From an uncultured Spirochaetales bacterium (GTDB lineage Bacteria > Spirochaetota > Spirochaetia > Sphaerochaetales > Sphaerochaetaceae): a DNA stretch of 64,000 nt. Every line of letters begins with the position of its first letter. Position 1 is the first letter of the stretch. Under the pieces are notes generated by a model. That model was not told the DNA's origin and made no database searches. It was given only the letters and a program-made list of their open reading frames with translations. The stretch spans positions 186,001 through 250,000 of the forward strand of contig CASFDW010000001.1 of assembly GCA_949293595.1 (NCBI GenBank), in the 5' to 3' direction. Both the position numbers and the translations under genes were made by a program. This document shows, in pieces, positions 8,433 through 17,271 of this stretch.

Positions 8433-8801
8433 ATGCACGCAGATTTCGACAAACTCGCAGCAAGGCTTGCATCCTCCCCCTTCAGATCGTCGTTCCACCT
8501 TGATGCTCGAAGCATGAGATACGTGGAGGAAAAAGGCATGGACACGATACGCATCCATGCCAGGGAGCTCATCACCAGGCGGCTTGCCCCTGCAGACATC
8601 CCGAACGACGGAAGACAGACCCCGATGAAGGGCCACCCCGTCTTCATAGCCCAGCATGCAACGGCAACCTGCTGCCGGGGATGTCTGGAAAAATGGCACG
8701 GAATCGCAAAAGGCCGTCCGCTCTCAAACGACGAGGTTTGTTATGTGACCGATGTCGTGATGTCCTTCATCGCCAGTGAGATGGAACGGATCAATCACTG
8801 A
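8433..8801 (+). CDS. DUF4186 family protein
   Basis: A 122-residue protein of unknown function that matches the DUF4186 pattern closely: RSSFHLDARSMRYVEEKG, DTIRIHARELITRRLAP, PNDGRQTPMKGHPVF and QHATATCCRGCLEKWH. The conserved His, Cys-Cys and Cys residues in the last two blocks look like a metal site. It starts one base after the pectinesterase stop codon with AGGAAG upstream, so the two are certainly cotranscribed. The family is widespread and not limited to pectin loci, so a role in pectin breakdown is not implied. Its 3' end overlaps the convergent epimerase gene by 7 bp. Confidence 0.9.
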   Translation: MHADFDKLAARLASSPFRSSFHLDARSMRYVEEKGMDTIRIHARELITRRLAPADIPNDGRQTPMKGHPVFIAQHATATCCRGCLEKWHGIAKGRPLSNDEVCYVTDVVMSFIASEMERINH

Positions 8802-9982
8802 GCGGACATATCCTCCAGCATGGCCACGGCCTGCATGTACATCCTGGGTATGTGGAACGGTCCTTTGTAGAAGTTGCCTTTTATGGGGCTGGACACGGTC
8901 CCGTCCCGGTGCAGGTAACCGAACCATTCACCACCCTTCCTGTCGATGAAATGTTCCGACACATATTCGTCGACCATCCTGAAATACCCGAGGTAGCGTC
9001 CGTTTCCTGTGATCCTGTACGCCATCAGACTGGCGATCACGGCCTCGCATTGCGGCCACCAGAACTTCATGTCCTGATGGTACTCGCTCAGGTCGAGTCC
9101 CAGCGCATCGCGGTACTGGATGATACCGCCACCGCATTCGCTGTCCCAGCCTTTTTCAAACATCCAGTCGAACATCCTGAGACCGAGCTCCACATAGTGC
9201 CCGTTTGACTGCTCCAGCCCCTCGTTCATGATGAACCACGCACCTTCTATCGAATGTCCGGGATTCAGAAGCCGTCCTTCGAAATGGTCCTTGAGGAATT
9301 CCCCATCGCTCCCGCACTCCTCCAGCACGCAGCATAGGTCGGGTCGGACGAAATACCTTTCGATCTCGTCTATCAGTTCAGCAATCCTCGCATTGATCCA
9401 TTTTCTTTTCTCAGGGAAAGCCCGCCTCAGCTCAGATAGGACGTTTATGAGAATCATGGGCACGGAGAATGATCTTGAAGGCCGCGAGGATTGGTCGAAC
9501 TTCGGTATGAGGATGCCTGGGGTATTGCGGATTTCCTCGATGAAAGAAAAGAGCTCCAACGCCTTTTCGCAATAGTCCGCATTCCCGCTGGCAATGCCGT
9601 ATGCCGCATAACCTATGACGGCGAAGGCCTCGCTGAAGAAATACCTCAGACGCTTTATCACGCCGCGCCCGTCGTCGGTGACGCGGAAGAACATCCTCCC
9701 GTCCGAATCGAAGCACTTTTCATCGAGGAATCCGACAATTGTCTTTGCGGCCGCAAGGTACGAGGGATCCCTCGAGACGTCGGTATAGGCGCGGCTGAAC
9801 GTCCAAAGCGCCCTGCCCTGGAACCACACCGACTTGTCGCTGTCGATAAGGCTCCCGTCCCTGTCGAGCGCCGTATATATCCCACCGTTCAAACGGTCGA
9901 TCCCGTGCTCCAGCCAGAACGGCAGTATGTTTTTGACCAGGCATGCACGGTACCTCGTTCCAACCTCCTTCAAAGACTCCAT
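8795..9982 (-). CDS. AGE-family epimerase/isomerase
   Basis: Cytoplasmic (alpha/alpha)6-barrel enzyme of 395 residues in the N-acylglucosamine 2-epimerase superfamily. Visible motifs are GGIYTALDRDG, WFQGRALWTFSR, RLLNPGHSIEGAWFIM with the catalytic-type His and Glu, and KFWWPQCEAV near the end. Members interconvert C2 epimers of N-acyl sugars, free hexoses or beta-linked disaccharides, or isomerise aldoses; the substrate cannot be fixed here. It follows the hybrid regulator by 24 bp on the same strand, with GGAGG before the ATG, as last gene of the GH28-CE12-regulator-epimerase operon. Confidence 0.88.
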   Translation of the reverse strand: MESLKEVGTRYRACLVKNILPFWLEHGIDRLNGGIYTALDRDGSLIDSDKSVWFQGRALWTFSRAYTDVSRDPSYLAAAKTIVGFLDEKCFDSDGRMFFRVTDDGRGVIKRLRYFFSEAFAVIGYAAYGIASGNADYCEKALELFSFIEEIRNTPGILIPKFDQSSRPSRSFSVPMILINVLSELRRAFPEKRKWINARIAELIDEIERYFVRPDLCCVLEECGSDGEFLKDHFEGRLLNPGHSIEGAWFIMNEGLEQSNGHYVELGLRMFDWMFEKGWDSECGGGIIQYRDALGLDLSEYHQDMKFWWPQCEAVIASLMAYRITGNGRYLGYFRMVDEYVSEHFIDRKGGEWFGYLHRDGTVSSPIKGNFYKGPFHIPRMYMQAVAMLEDMSAQ

Positions 9983-10006
9983 GGAAACCTCCTTGAAAAA
10001 ACTGAC

Positions 10007-13000
10007 CTACCTGGCCTTCTTCGGCGGGTAGCCGGTTATCTTCTTGAACACCCTGTTGAAATACGCCTGGTCCTGGAAGCCGGTCCTGTAGGCGACCTCG
10101 TTCATGCTCATCCCCGTATCCCTGATGAGCTTGAGCGCCATGTCTATCCGGCAGCGCATCAGATAATCCCAGGGGGAGACGCCAAGCTCCTTTTTAAACA
10201 TGCGCGCTAGATAGTCCTCGTTGACGTTTATCTCGCTGGCCATCTGCCATCTTGCGATATGCCCCGAGGCATGCGTGTTGATGTATGAGACAGCCCTCTT
10301 TACGAGCACCCCGGTGAACGGTGGCAGCACCTCCTCCCCGACCATCAGGCGCAGAAGCTTGGAGATGAAACCGGAGCTCTGGAATATGAACGGGTTTGCA
10401 AGCAGGACCCTGGCCATGTCGGCCGTGGCGTCAACAAGGGCCGGATCGATCATGTCCCCGACTATGACAATCGGGGCCCTCAAAATGCTCCTTATCTCCT
10501 TGAGCCGTCCGGAAGGTACGCTGCCCGAGACGATCAAGAGGGAAAGCTTGTCCTTGCCCGGATAAGAGAACAGGTCGTCGGCATCACCCTCTATGATGTT
10601 CCTTTCATCGAGATCCAGGCCTGAGACCAGCGACGACGGGACCCCCATCAAAAACAGCCTCGTCATGCCGTCCATGCTCCTCATCCTCTCCACAAGGTCG
10701 GAAAGATTTACGCAGCCGGAGGGGTCCGCGTTGAGCGCGAGCACCGGAAGCCGGTTAATCACGGGGTCCCTGCCGAAGGATGAAAGGATTGCAAGATCCT
10801 TCGGATCCAGTGATGAAAAGTCTATCACAAGCAGGCCTGCTTCGGAGATGGACCTCCTTTTCGAGCCGACCTTCTGCAGATACATCGGGTTTTTGATCCA
10901 TCCGCAGACCTCGGACGCACCGGATTCCCTGGACCCGAGGAGCAGCAGGGGCTCAAGCCCGCTCTTCTCCCCCTCCCTCTTTTCCCCTCCGAGGCTCGGG
11001 AGGAAAAAGTGCAGGACAATCGAGCCGCCGTCTATCATGAGCTTCGCATCGTTAAGAAGCATGATCTTCTCGGAAATCAGGAACAAGGAATCCTTTGCAC
11101 AGAGGCGCGGGTCCCAGCCGGCGTTGTCGGAGAAAAAAGAGAACCCGACGGACGAAGGCCCCAGGACAACCCTGAAGAAGGGGGATCCGTCCCTGCCGAT
11201 GAGCTCCGCGATGTTCGAAAACACGTCGCGGATCCTCTGGATGTCGACCTGGACGAGGAAATCCGGCACGACGCCCTCTGTCGCGTTGCATCCCGCGGAG
11301 GAGGCCAAGGCGACAAGGTCGTGCATCCTCTCGAGCCTTTTTTCCGTCCATCCCTCCCCCGCCTGCGCCAGAGCCAAATCGAGGAGGTGCTCGGCCTTCC
11401 TGACCGCACGGAGTATCTCCGGGTCCGTGGAACGGCCTGCTATCAGCTCGAGGGGATCCTTGAGGTCCTCGCTGACGTTTGCAAAGAATTCGCTCTTGAC
11501 GCGCTCCGCGTTCTCGGCCGCCTCCTTGGCCCTGTTCTGAGCCTCCATGAGGTATGCGCCCTTGACCGCGTAGCATATGGTGCTCCTTATATCCTCCACC
11601 AGGGTGCCGTCCCTGCCTGTTGCGCCGAGCACCATGTAGCCAAGGGGCTGGTTCTCCACAAACAGGGGCTCGACTATGTGAAGCCCGGCATCCAGGCCGT
11701 CCATTATCCACTGCGGCAGCAATTGCGTCGAGGAGAAGGACTCTCCTTCGAACCTCCTGTTGTTCTGGAACCCGCCTGCAAGCTCCGACACCCCCTCGTC
11801 CCCGTAGACGACAACAAAACAGGACGGCATTCCGAGGCCCGGCAGGTGCCTCTCAAGATGTATGCCGATGTCGCTTATGCGGGCAAGCCCCATCAGATCG
11901 TACTTGAATGAGTCCAGCTTCCCATGCATGACACCCCTCTCGTAGCTTTTTAGGTTGTTGATCCTGTTCTGTGAGCGCGAGATGTCCGGGAGGACCGACC
12001 GGAATATGAAGCCTGCCGCCTTCTTGGAGACGGGCAGGAAAGAAACCAGCCATCTGACGGCCTCCAAAAAGAGGTTGATGTCATGGGAGGAGGAGAAGAA
12101 TCTGTCGCATAACAGCGAAACGTCCATCCGGCATTTCCTGAAATCCTCCTCGCCGCTATCGTCGCCGAGGGAAAGGATCTCGTCCACCACCGGAGCAACG
12201 GACGAGGCCATGGCCGCATCAGACAGATGGAAGGACCTTTTGATCCAGTCCAAATAGCTTTGCCGGTCCCTTATCGCAAGACGGGCCTTGTCGGGGCCGG
12301 AGAACGAATCCTCGCAGCCGCACGACCTGCGCAAAAGCATCTCCGCCGGCAGCATGACGTCCGGCTCCAGGGCCCGGCTTTCTGGATTATCCGCCAAAAG
12401 GTGGTCCAAAGCCTCGTACGCCATTACCGCAACCTGCGAATACGGCATGCCCACGGTGGACATGCCGACCGAAAGAAGCTGGCTCTCGTAGCTGTTGTTG
12501 AACCCACCTATCATTATGTCGTTGGGGAATCGGTATCCGCGTGATTCGAGGATCCGTCCGGCAGAATACATCATCATGTCGCTTGCGGCGAGCACCGCAT
12601 CATAATCGCGCACCGGAAAAAGGTTCCTCTCATCGAGCTCCTGCAGGGCCTTCGCACCGGAGGACCACGGCGTCGGACTGGAGACAAGGTTCCAGTCGAT
12701 CTCGATATGGCAGTCCCTCAAAGCGTCGAGGTACGCCCTGTAGCGGTCCTGTGCCGACAGATGGTTCTCAGGCCCTCGGAGGAACGCGATCCTCCTCGCG
12801 CCATGATGGCGTATGAAATGCATCGCCAGGGCCTTGAAGCCGTGGTATGCGTCGAAGCTTATGTCCGGATGGGCATCCCTCTTCAGTCCGATTGTCACAT
12901 ACGGCAGGCCGGAGAACCTCTCATGGAATTCGGACAGCTCGTCGATGGAGATGAAACCGCCGAGGCTGGACGACCATACGATCAGGCCGTCGAGGTTCTC

Positions 13001-13216
13001 CACGTTGACCAGATCGTATATCCCGGAGCGGAGGTATTCGTAGTCCTCCGTGCATTTAAGCCTGCCACCTGGGAAAACAAAAAGGTTGTCCCCCCTCTTT
13101 TCGGCGATGTCGGCGACCATGCGCCACATGTTGTTCGACGATCCTGTATGGATTGAGGCGAGTGTGAGCCCGATGCGCCTTCCTCCTACAACGCTCCTAT
13201 CCACGCGTTCCTCCAT
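10007..13216 (-). CDS. Hybrid regulator: LacI-type sensor, degenerate histidine kinase, AraC DNA-binding domain
   Basis: A 1069-residue cytoplasmic transcription factor. Residues 10-305 resemble the periplasmic-binding sensor of LacI regulators (IGLTLASIHTG, DGLIVWSSS, GARRIAFLRGPENHLSAQDR, DIMIGGFNN). The middle has a GAF-like region, then a coiled segment and DHp-like SEFFANVSEDLKDPLELI, where the phosphorylated His of the usual SHELRTPL is replaced. A poorly conserved ATPase-like and receiver-like stretch follows without clear catalytic residues. The last 100 residues are a full AraC pair of helix-turn-helices (GHIARWQMASEINVNEDYLARMF; GFQDQAYFNRVFKK). It probably binds a pectin-derived sugar and controls this locus. 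There is no good ribosome site; a TATAAT lies nine bases before the ATG. Confidence 0.88.
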   Translation of the reverse strand: MEERVDRSVVGGRRIGLTLASIHTGSSNNMWRMVADIAEKRGDNLFVFPGGRLKCTEDYEYLRSGIYDLVNVENLDGLIVWSSSLGGFISIDELSEFHERFSGLPYVTIGLKRDAHPDISFDAYHGFKALAMHFIRHHGARRIAFLRGPENHLSAQDRYRAYLDALRDCHIEIDWNLVSSPTPWSSGAKALQELDERNLFPVRDYDAVLAASDMMMYSAGRILESRGYRFPNDIMIGGFNNSYESQLLSVGMSTVGMPYSQVAVMAYEALDHLLADNPESRALEPDVMLPAEMLLRRSCGCEDSFSGPDKARLAIRDRQSYLDWIKRSFHLSDAAMASSVAPVVDEILSLGDDSGEEDFRKCRMDVSLLCDRFFSSSHDINLFLEAVRWLVSFLPVSKKAAGFIFRSVLPDISRSQNRINNLKSYERGVMHGKLDSFKYDLMGLARISDIGIHLERHLPGLGMPSCFVVVYGDEGVSELAGGFQNNRRFEGESFSSTQLLPQWIMDGLDAGLHIVEPLFVENQPLGYMVLGATGRDGTLVEDIRSTICYAVKGAYLMEAQNRAKEAAENAERVKSEFFANVSEDLKDPLELIAGRSTDPEILRAVRKAEHLLDLALAQAGEGWTEKRLERMHDLVALASSAGCNATEGVVPDFLVQVDIQRIRDVFSNIAELIGRDGSPFFRVVLGPSSVGFSFFSDNAGWDPRLCAKDSLFLISEKIMLLNDAKLMIDGGSIVLHFFLPSLGGEKREGEKSGLEPLLLLGSRESGASEVCGWIKNPMYLQKVGSKRRSISEAGLLVIDFSSLDPKDLAILSSFGRDPVINRLPVLALNADPSGCVNLSDLVERMRSMDGMTRLFLMGVPSSLVSGLDLDERNIIEGDADDLFSYPGKDKLSLLIVSGSVPSGRLKEIRSILRAPIVIVGDMIDPALVDATADMARVLLANPFIFQSSGFISKLLRLMVGEEVLPPFTGVLVKRAVSYINTHASGHIARWQMASEINVNEDYLARMFKKELGVSPWDYLMRCRIDMALKLIRDTGMSMNEVAYRTGFQDQAYFNRVFKKITGYPPKKAR

Positions 13217-13225
13217 TGTGTTTGG

Positions 13226-13231
13226 ATTATA
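13226..13231 (-). promoter_or_regulatory. Candidate -10 box for the hybrid regulator
   Basis: TATAAT on the minus strand, nine bases before the regulator ATG and inside the last codons of the upstream esterase gene. No convincing -35 hexamer was found. If used, the transcript leader would be only a few bases. Confidence 0.4.
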
Positions 13232-13925
13232 ACATCATACCGCCGATGAAAGGTAACATAAGATTTTTTTTCACATGGCTGACGAACAGGGAAGCCACGG
13301 CCTCGGCCCCCTCGCCGCTCAAATGGGTGTCGTCCTCGACGCCATTCGGGTAGTTCGGGCTGTCGCCGGGTGCAAGATGCATGAAGCATGCCTTCGACCT
13401 CTCGGGGCCGAGACGGGAGAAATATGATGCCGTGAGCAGCTCCATGTCCACGAAACCTGTCATGAAGGCCGCCGCGGCCCGCCTTGTGACATCAGGATAG
13501 CATCCGTGCGTGCCTATAAGCCGTCCGTCAACGGAGAACCTGCGCCTCACGATAGGCGTGAGCAGCACGCTCTGGCAGTTCCTCCTGGAAAGGCTCTCCA
13601 CCATGAAAACCAGGTTGTTGAAAAACTCGTCCGGGCTGCTGTGCCGCTCCCCGTCGGGCTTGTATTCGTTATGGCCGAATTCTATGATGCACCAGCTTCC
13701 CGGCATGGCCATGTCCAACCCCTTGTCGAACAGTCCGGATGAAAGGCACTTTTTGCTGCTCATTCCGTTCACTGCCAGATTGACAAGCGTGAAGCCGGGG
13801 CTGAGGTGCTTTTCAAGGCATTCCGCCCAGCCCGTCTCAGGACGTGCGGACACGTCCTTTGCAGCAGCGGTGGAATCGCCGAAGAAAATCAGCCGGTCAG
13901 ACAAACTCCACCCCCTCCTCGACAT
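13227..13925 (-). CDS. SGNH/GDSL esterase, rhamnogalacturonan acetylesterase (CE12) type
   Basis: Hydrolase of 232 residues predicted to remove acetyl groups from pectin fragments. Block I is FFGDSTAAAKD with the nucleophilic Ser18, block III appears as EFGHNEYKPDG (usually GHND), and the C-terminal acid-base pair lies in GVEDDTHLSGEGA. The same order occurs in CE12 enzymes such as RhgT/YesT. No signal peptide is present, so it is probably cytoplasmic. The reported start overlaps the GH28 gene by 29 bp; a TTG at 13904 preceded by GAGGAGGGGG could be the true start, giving a protein seven residues shorter. Confidence 0.87.
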   Translation of the reverse strand: MSRRGWSLSDRLIFFGDSTAAAKDVSARPETGWAECLEKHLSPGFTLVNLAVNGMSSKKCLSSGLFDKGLDMAMPGSWCIIEFGHNEYKPDGERHSSPDEFFNNLVFMVESLSRRNCQSVLLTPIVRRRFSVDGRLIGTHGCYPDVTRRAAAAFMTGFVDMELLTASYFSRLGPERSKACFMHLAPGDSPNYPNGVEDDTHLSGEGAEAVASLFVSHVKKNLMLPFIGGMML

Positions 13926-15234
13926 AGAACGGACCGTCCACCCCGGTTATGTCGACATCCGTCATCCTCACGGAGCAGAAGCAGAGGCGGAAGGCTCTCG
14001 AGCTTATCGTCTCGAGCCCGCTGGTCATCTCGGACTCCATGACAGGCACGTCCGGATTGCTGGAAAGGGCGAAGGAGCAGTTTTCGAACACCATCCCGGA
14101 TACGGGCATCTCGGGAAGTCCGGCGATGAAGCCGACCGAGCTTCTGCAGCCTTCGGCGTGCACGCGGGAGAACACGATGTTCCTTATCACAGGGGTTTCG
14201 GGTCCTACGGGGAGCTTTGAGAGCGAAAAGAGCCTTTCGTCGCTGCAGCCGCACCTGTAGAACATGTTTACGGCAACGGGGCAGAAGGTGTTTTCAATCA
14301 CGATGCCCTCGAAACGGAGATTCTCGACAACGCCGCCCCTCCCCCTTCTGGTCTTGATCCTGATGCCGCGGTCGGTTCCTAGGAACCTGCAGGCTTTCAC
14401 GAGCACCCCGTCTATTCCGGCTGCGGTCTCGCTTCCGATCGAGACACCCCCGTGGGCGGATCGCACAGTGCAGTTTTCGACAACTATGTTTTTCGAGGGG
14501 CGTCCGACCGCGATCCCGTTCGCGCCGCTTCCGCTTTTTATCGCTATGCCGTCGTCGCCGACGTCGATGCTTGAGCCGATGATCCTCACATCAATGGACG
14601 AATCAACGTCGATGCCGTCCGTGTTTGGGCTGTCGGCGGGGTTGGTTATCGTAACGTCCTTTATCTCGACGTTCCTGCTGTATAGAACATGCAGGGTCCA
14701 GAAAGGGCTGTTGGCAAGGCTGACCCCGTTTATGAAAACATCCTTGGAACCGTGTACGGACAAAAGCGGCGGGCGCAGAAACTGCGTGGCCCTTCCGCCA
14801 CCCCCACCGGGCTGGTCCCGGTATCCCGGATTAAGCAAGGCAAGCTCCTTCTCGATATCCGTTTCTGGAACAAGCTGCGAGGCCTTCTTCCTGCGCGCCT
14901 CATCCCACCACGGACGGCCCGAGCCGTCTATGGTCCCATTCCCCCCGATGTAGGCGTTGACAGCATTCTCTATCAGGATGCAGGGATGCATGGCATAGCA
15001 GTCCACCCCCTCCCAGCGCGTATATACGGGACGGTAGAGGGAGAAATCGGGAATGAACGAAAGCACGGCGCCGCGTTCGAGCCAAAGGCCGGTGTTGCTT
15101 CCCATCGTAAGTGGACCGGTTTCCCAAACCCCGCTTTCGACAGTGAGGCGTCCGCCCCCGCTGGAGGCTATAATATCGAGCGCCCTGGCCAGGGATATGC
15201 CTTTCGCCATGCATTCTTTCGCTGAAAAATCCAC
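13897..15234 (-). CDS. Polygalacturonase-like glycoside hydrolase, GH28
   Basis: Right-handed beta-helix enzyme of 445 residues cutting galacturonan or rhamnogalacturonan chains. All four GH28 blocks are visible in order: NTDGIDVD, VGDDGIAIKSG, AHGGVSIGSE and RIKT, giving the three catalytic aspartates and the His and Arg/Lys subsite residues. The start is GTG 15234, with GGGAGG eight bases upstream. There is no signal peptide, so the enzyme probably trims oligosaccharides inside the cell, as exo-acting members do. First gene of the operon running on to the CE12 esterase, regulator and epimerase; divergent from the TIM-barrel gene. Confidence 0.92.
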   Translation of the reverse strand: MDFSAKECMAKGISLARALDIIASSGGGRLTVESGVWETGPLTMGSNTGLWLERGAVLSFIPDFSLYRPVYTRWEGVDCYAMHPCILIENAVNAYIGGNGTIDGSGRPWWDEARRKKASQLVPETDIEKELALLNPGYRDQPGGGGGRATQFLRPPLLSVHGSKDVFINGVSLANSPFWTLHVLYSRNVEIKDVTITNPADSPNTDGIDVDSSIDVRIIGSSIDVGDDGIAIKSGSGANGIAVGRPSKNIVVENCTVRSAHGGVSIGSETAAGIDGVLVKACRFLGTDRGIRIKTRRGRGGVVENLRFEGIVIENTFCPVAVNMFYRCGCSDERLFSLSKLPVGPETPVIRNIVFSRVHAEGCRSSVGFIAGLPEMPVSGMVFENCSFALSSNPDVPVMESEMTSGLETISSRAFRLCFCSVRMTDVDITGVDGPFYVEEGVEFV

Positions 15235-15250
15235 AAGGAACCTCCCGATG

Positions 15251-15279
15251 TTTACAATTTGAAAAACTGCGACTAGAAT
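15251..15279 (+). promoter_or_regulatory. Promoter giving a probably leaderless transcript
   Basis: TTTACA at 15251-15256, a 17-bp spacer and TAGAAT at 15274-15279. The ATG at 15287 starts seven bases after the -10 box and no ribosome-binding sequence lies between. Confidence 0.6.
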
Positions 15280-15286
15280 CCAAAGT

Positions 15287-16156
15287 ATGTTCTATCTCGG
15301 ATTCAGAGCCCATGATTTCGGGCGTTTCCCCTCTTTCAGGGAACTTGGGGAGGCGGTTGCCCTCCACACGGACGGCGGCCTTGTCCAGCTTGCGCCGAAG
15401 AAGGTCGTGCCTTCGTCCAAGGATTTCGGTGAAATGACCGAAAAGGATGCCCTTGGAATACGCGACGTGCTCGAAGCTTATGGCGTGTCCATCGCGGTCA
15501 TAGGCTCCTACATCAACCCGGTCCATCCCGATCCGGATGAAAGATCAAGGCATGTTGCGAAATTCGCAAACGCCCTGCGCCTTTCCTCCGCATTGGGCTG
15601 CAGGGTGGTCGCCACCGAAACCGGCTCGGCGAACCCGGACTGCTCCTTCAGCGAGGAGACCGAGGATGAAAAATACTTCTCAATCCTCATGAAAACCGTC
15701 GAGACGCTCCTGAGGGCGGCCGAGGATGGGGACGCATACGTCGCGCTCGAAGCCGTCGCCCGCCAGCACACCATCTCCAGCAGCGAGAAGATGGGAAGGC
15801 TTCTCGAAGAGTTCAAAAGCGACCGTCTGAAGGTCGTGCTCGACCCGGTGAACCTCGTCCCGTGGACCGGGATCCCGTCTAAAGGGCCCAAGCCAAGCAA
15901 GGAGGAGGTTGACTCCTTCATCGACTCGATATGCGCACCGATCAGGGGTTGCGTCGTCGCAATCCACGCGAAGAACTACGTCCTCATCGACGGCTGGAAG
16001 AAAGGCGACCTGCCGCTGCTCGAAGGTGTTTTCGACTGGCAGGCTGCCATACCGGCCCTGAAAAGGAACGGAATAGACGGAATCCCGTTCCTTTTGGAGA
16101 ACATGAGGCCTTCAACGCTCAAGGAGACGACGGATTTTCTTGCTCCCCTTCTATGA
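15287..16156 (+). CDS. Sugar phosphate isomerase/epimerase-like TIM barrel
   Basis: A 289-residue protein of the xylose-isomerase-like TIM-barrel (AP endonuclease 2) superfamily. Metal-ligand-type residues sit at strand ends: ATETGSANPD, VALEAVARQHTISS, VVLDPVNLV, VAIHAKNYV and PFLLENMRP. Such proteins in sugar loci often interconvert keto and aldo acids or act as 3-epimerases, but many are uncharacterised. Its position between the GH28 and GH105 genes suggests a role with pectin-derived uronates or rhamnose. Its 3' end overlaps the convergent GH105 gene by 38 bp. Confidence 0.82.
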   Translation: MFYLGFRAHDFGRFPSFRELGEAVALHTDGGLVQLAPKKVVPSSKDFGEMTEKDALGIRDVLEAYGVSIAVIGSYINPVHPDPDERSRHVAKFANALRLSSALGCRVVATETGSANPDCSFSEETEDEKYFSILMKTVETLLRAAEDGDAYVALEAVARQHTISSSEKMGRLLEEFKSDRLKVVLDPVNLVPWTGIPSKGPKPSKEEVDSFIDSICAPIRGCVVAIHAKNYVLIDGWKKGDLPLLEGVFDWQAAIPALKRNGIDGIPFLLENMRPSTLKETTDFLAPLL

Positions 16157-17225
16157 GCGCCATCAAAAACGGCCCCACGCCCTTGAAGTCGTCCGCAACC
16201 ACCTTTTCCGAAACGTAGTACTCGAAGGATCCGTCGCGGTACGGGTTTCCGCCCAGGCCTGCGACCGAGCAGATGCCGCCAAGGTGGAACAGTCCTTCCC
16301 CGTCCTTCGAAAGATACCTGCCGATGATGCCGTCCAATGCCTTCCGGGCGGCCTCAACTCCGACGGCCCCGTCGATCATGCCCAGGCGCGACGCCTTGAA
16401 TAGGCTGTATGCGAACATGCTGCTGGCGCTTGTCTCCAGATAATTGCCCGGCCTGTCGCCGCAGTCGATCACCTGGTACCACATCCCCTCCTCCGTCTGG
16501 AAATCGAGGAGGTTCTTAAGCAGCCCGCCAGCAATACCGTCAAGGACTGCGGCCTTGTCAGGATGATCATTCCTGATCATCTCCGAAATGTCCAAAACAG
16601 CCATCAGGTACCAACCGAGGGCGCGGGCCCACACGTGCATGCTTGTGCCGCTCGACACGTTCGACCAGCGCATGCCGCGCGACTCGTCGTACGCATGCAG
16701 AAGAAGCCCGGTCCTCCTGTCCTTGAGAAGGTCGAAGGTCACTGTCAGCTGGCGGACCACATCATCCACGCACCCGTCGTCGCCGAAGGCCTGTGCGTAC
16801 ATGATCCTGAACGGCTGGGCCATGTAGAGTCCGTCGAGCCATATCTGCCAGGGATATATCTCCTTGTGCCAGAAAACGCCGCTTTTTGTCCTCGGCTGAC
16901 CTTCAAGCTGTGCATGCGCCAGGCCTGCCGCCTTTCTGAACCTCTCCTCGCCCGTCTTTTCATAAAGAGGGATTAGAACCTTCGCCGGGTTGACCTGGTC
17001 GAGGTTGTACTCGCCCATGCGGTACAGCCTTATTCCGCCGTCATCCGAAACAAGCGGGCTGTACATCCCGTAGGCCCACTCGAAAAGATCCCTTCTTCCG
17101 AGAGACTCCGAAAGCTTCATCACGGACAGTACGACAAGACCGTCCTCGTAGTGCCATCTCATCATCCCGCTTTTGAACCAGCTCATGATGGATTCGGCAA
17201 TTTCAAGAGAAAGCATCTTCTTCAT
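16119..17225 (-). CDS. Unsaturated rhamnogalacturonyl hydrolase, GH105 (GH88-like)
   Basis: Cytoplasmic (alpha/alpha)6-barrel enzyme of 368 residues that removes the 4,5-unsaturated uronic acid left on pectin fragments by polysaccharide lyases. The YteR-type catalytic Asp is in QIWLDGLYMAQPF, followed by WARALGWYLMAVLD and ETSASSMFAYSLFKA. The start at ATG 17225 is preceded by GGGGGTGG; the longer upstream frame has no ribosome site. Last gene of the transporter operon, 46 bp after the solute-binding protein. Its presence implies that the imported sugars come from lyase action, although no lyase is in this window. Confidence 0.9.
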   Translation of the reverse strand: MKKMLSLEIAESIMSWFKSGMMRWHYEDGLVVLSVMKLSESLGRRDLFEWAYGMYSPLVSDDGGIRLYRMGEYNLDQVNPAKVLIPLYEKTGEERFRKAAGLAHAQLEGQPRTKSGVFWHKEIYPWQIWLDGLYMAQPFRIMYAQAFGDDGCVDDVVRQLTVTFDLLKDRRTGLLLHAYDESRGMRWSNVSSGTSMHVWARALGWYLMAVLDISEMIRNDHPDKAAVLDGIAGGLLKNLLDFQTEEGMWYQVIDCGDRPGNYLETSASSMFAYSLFKASRLGMIDGAVGVEAARKALDGIIGRYLSKDGEGLFHLGGICSVAGLGGNPYRDGSFEYYVSEKVVADDFKGVGPFLMALIEGEQENPSSP

Positions 17226-17271
17226 CCGCCACCCCCGGATGAGGGGCCGAAGCCCCCCATCCAATCCAAAT

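Noticed and set aside
10593..11911. Long plus-strand frames opposite the hybrid regulator
   Set aside because: Antisense shadows of the 1069-residue regulator, whose sensor and AraC domains are clear on the minus strand.
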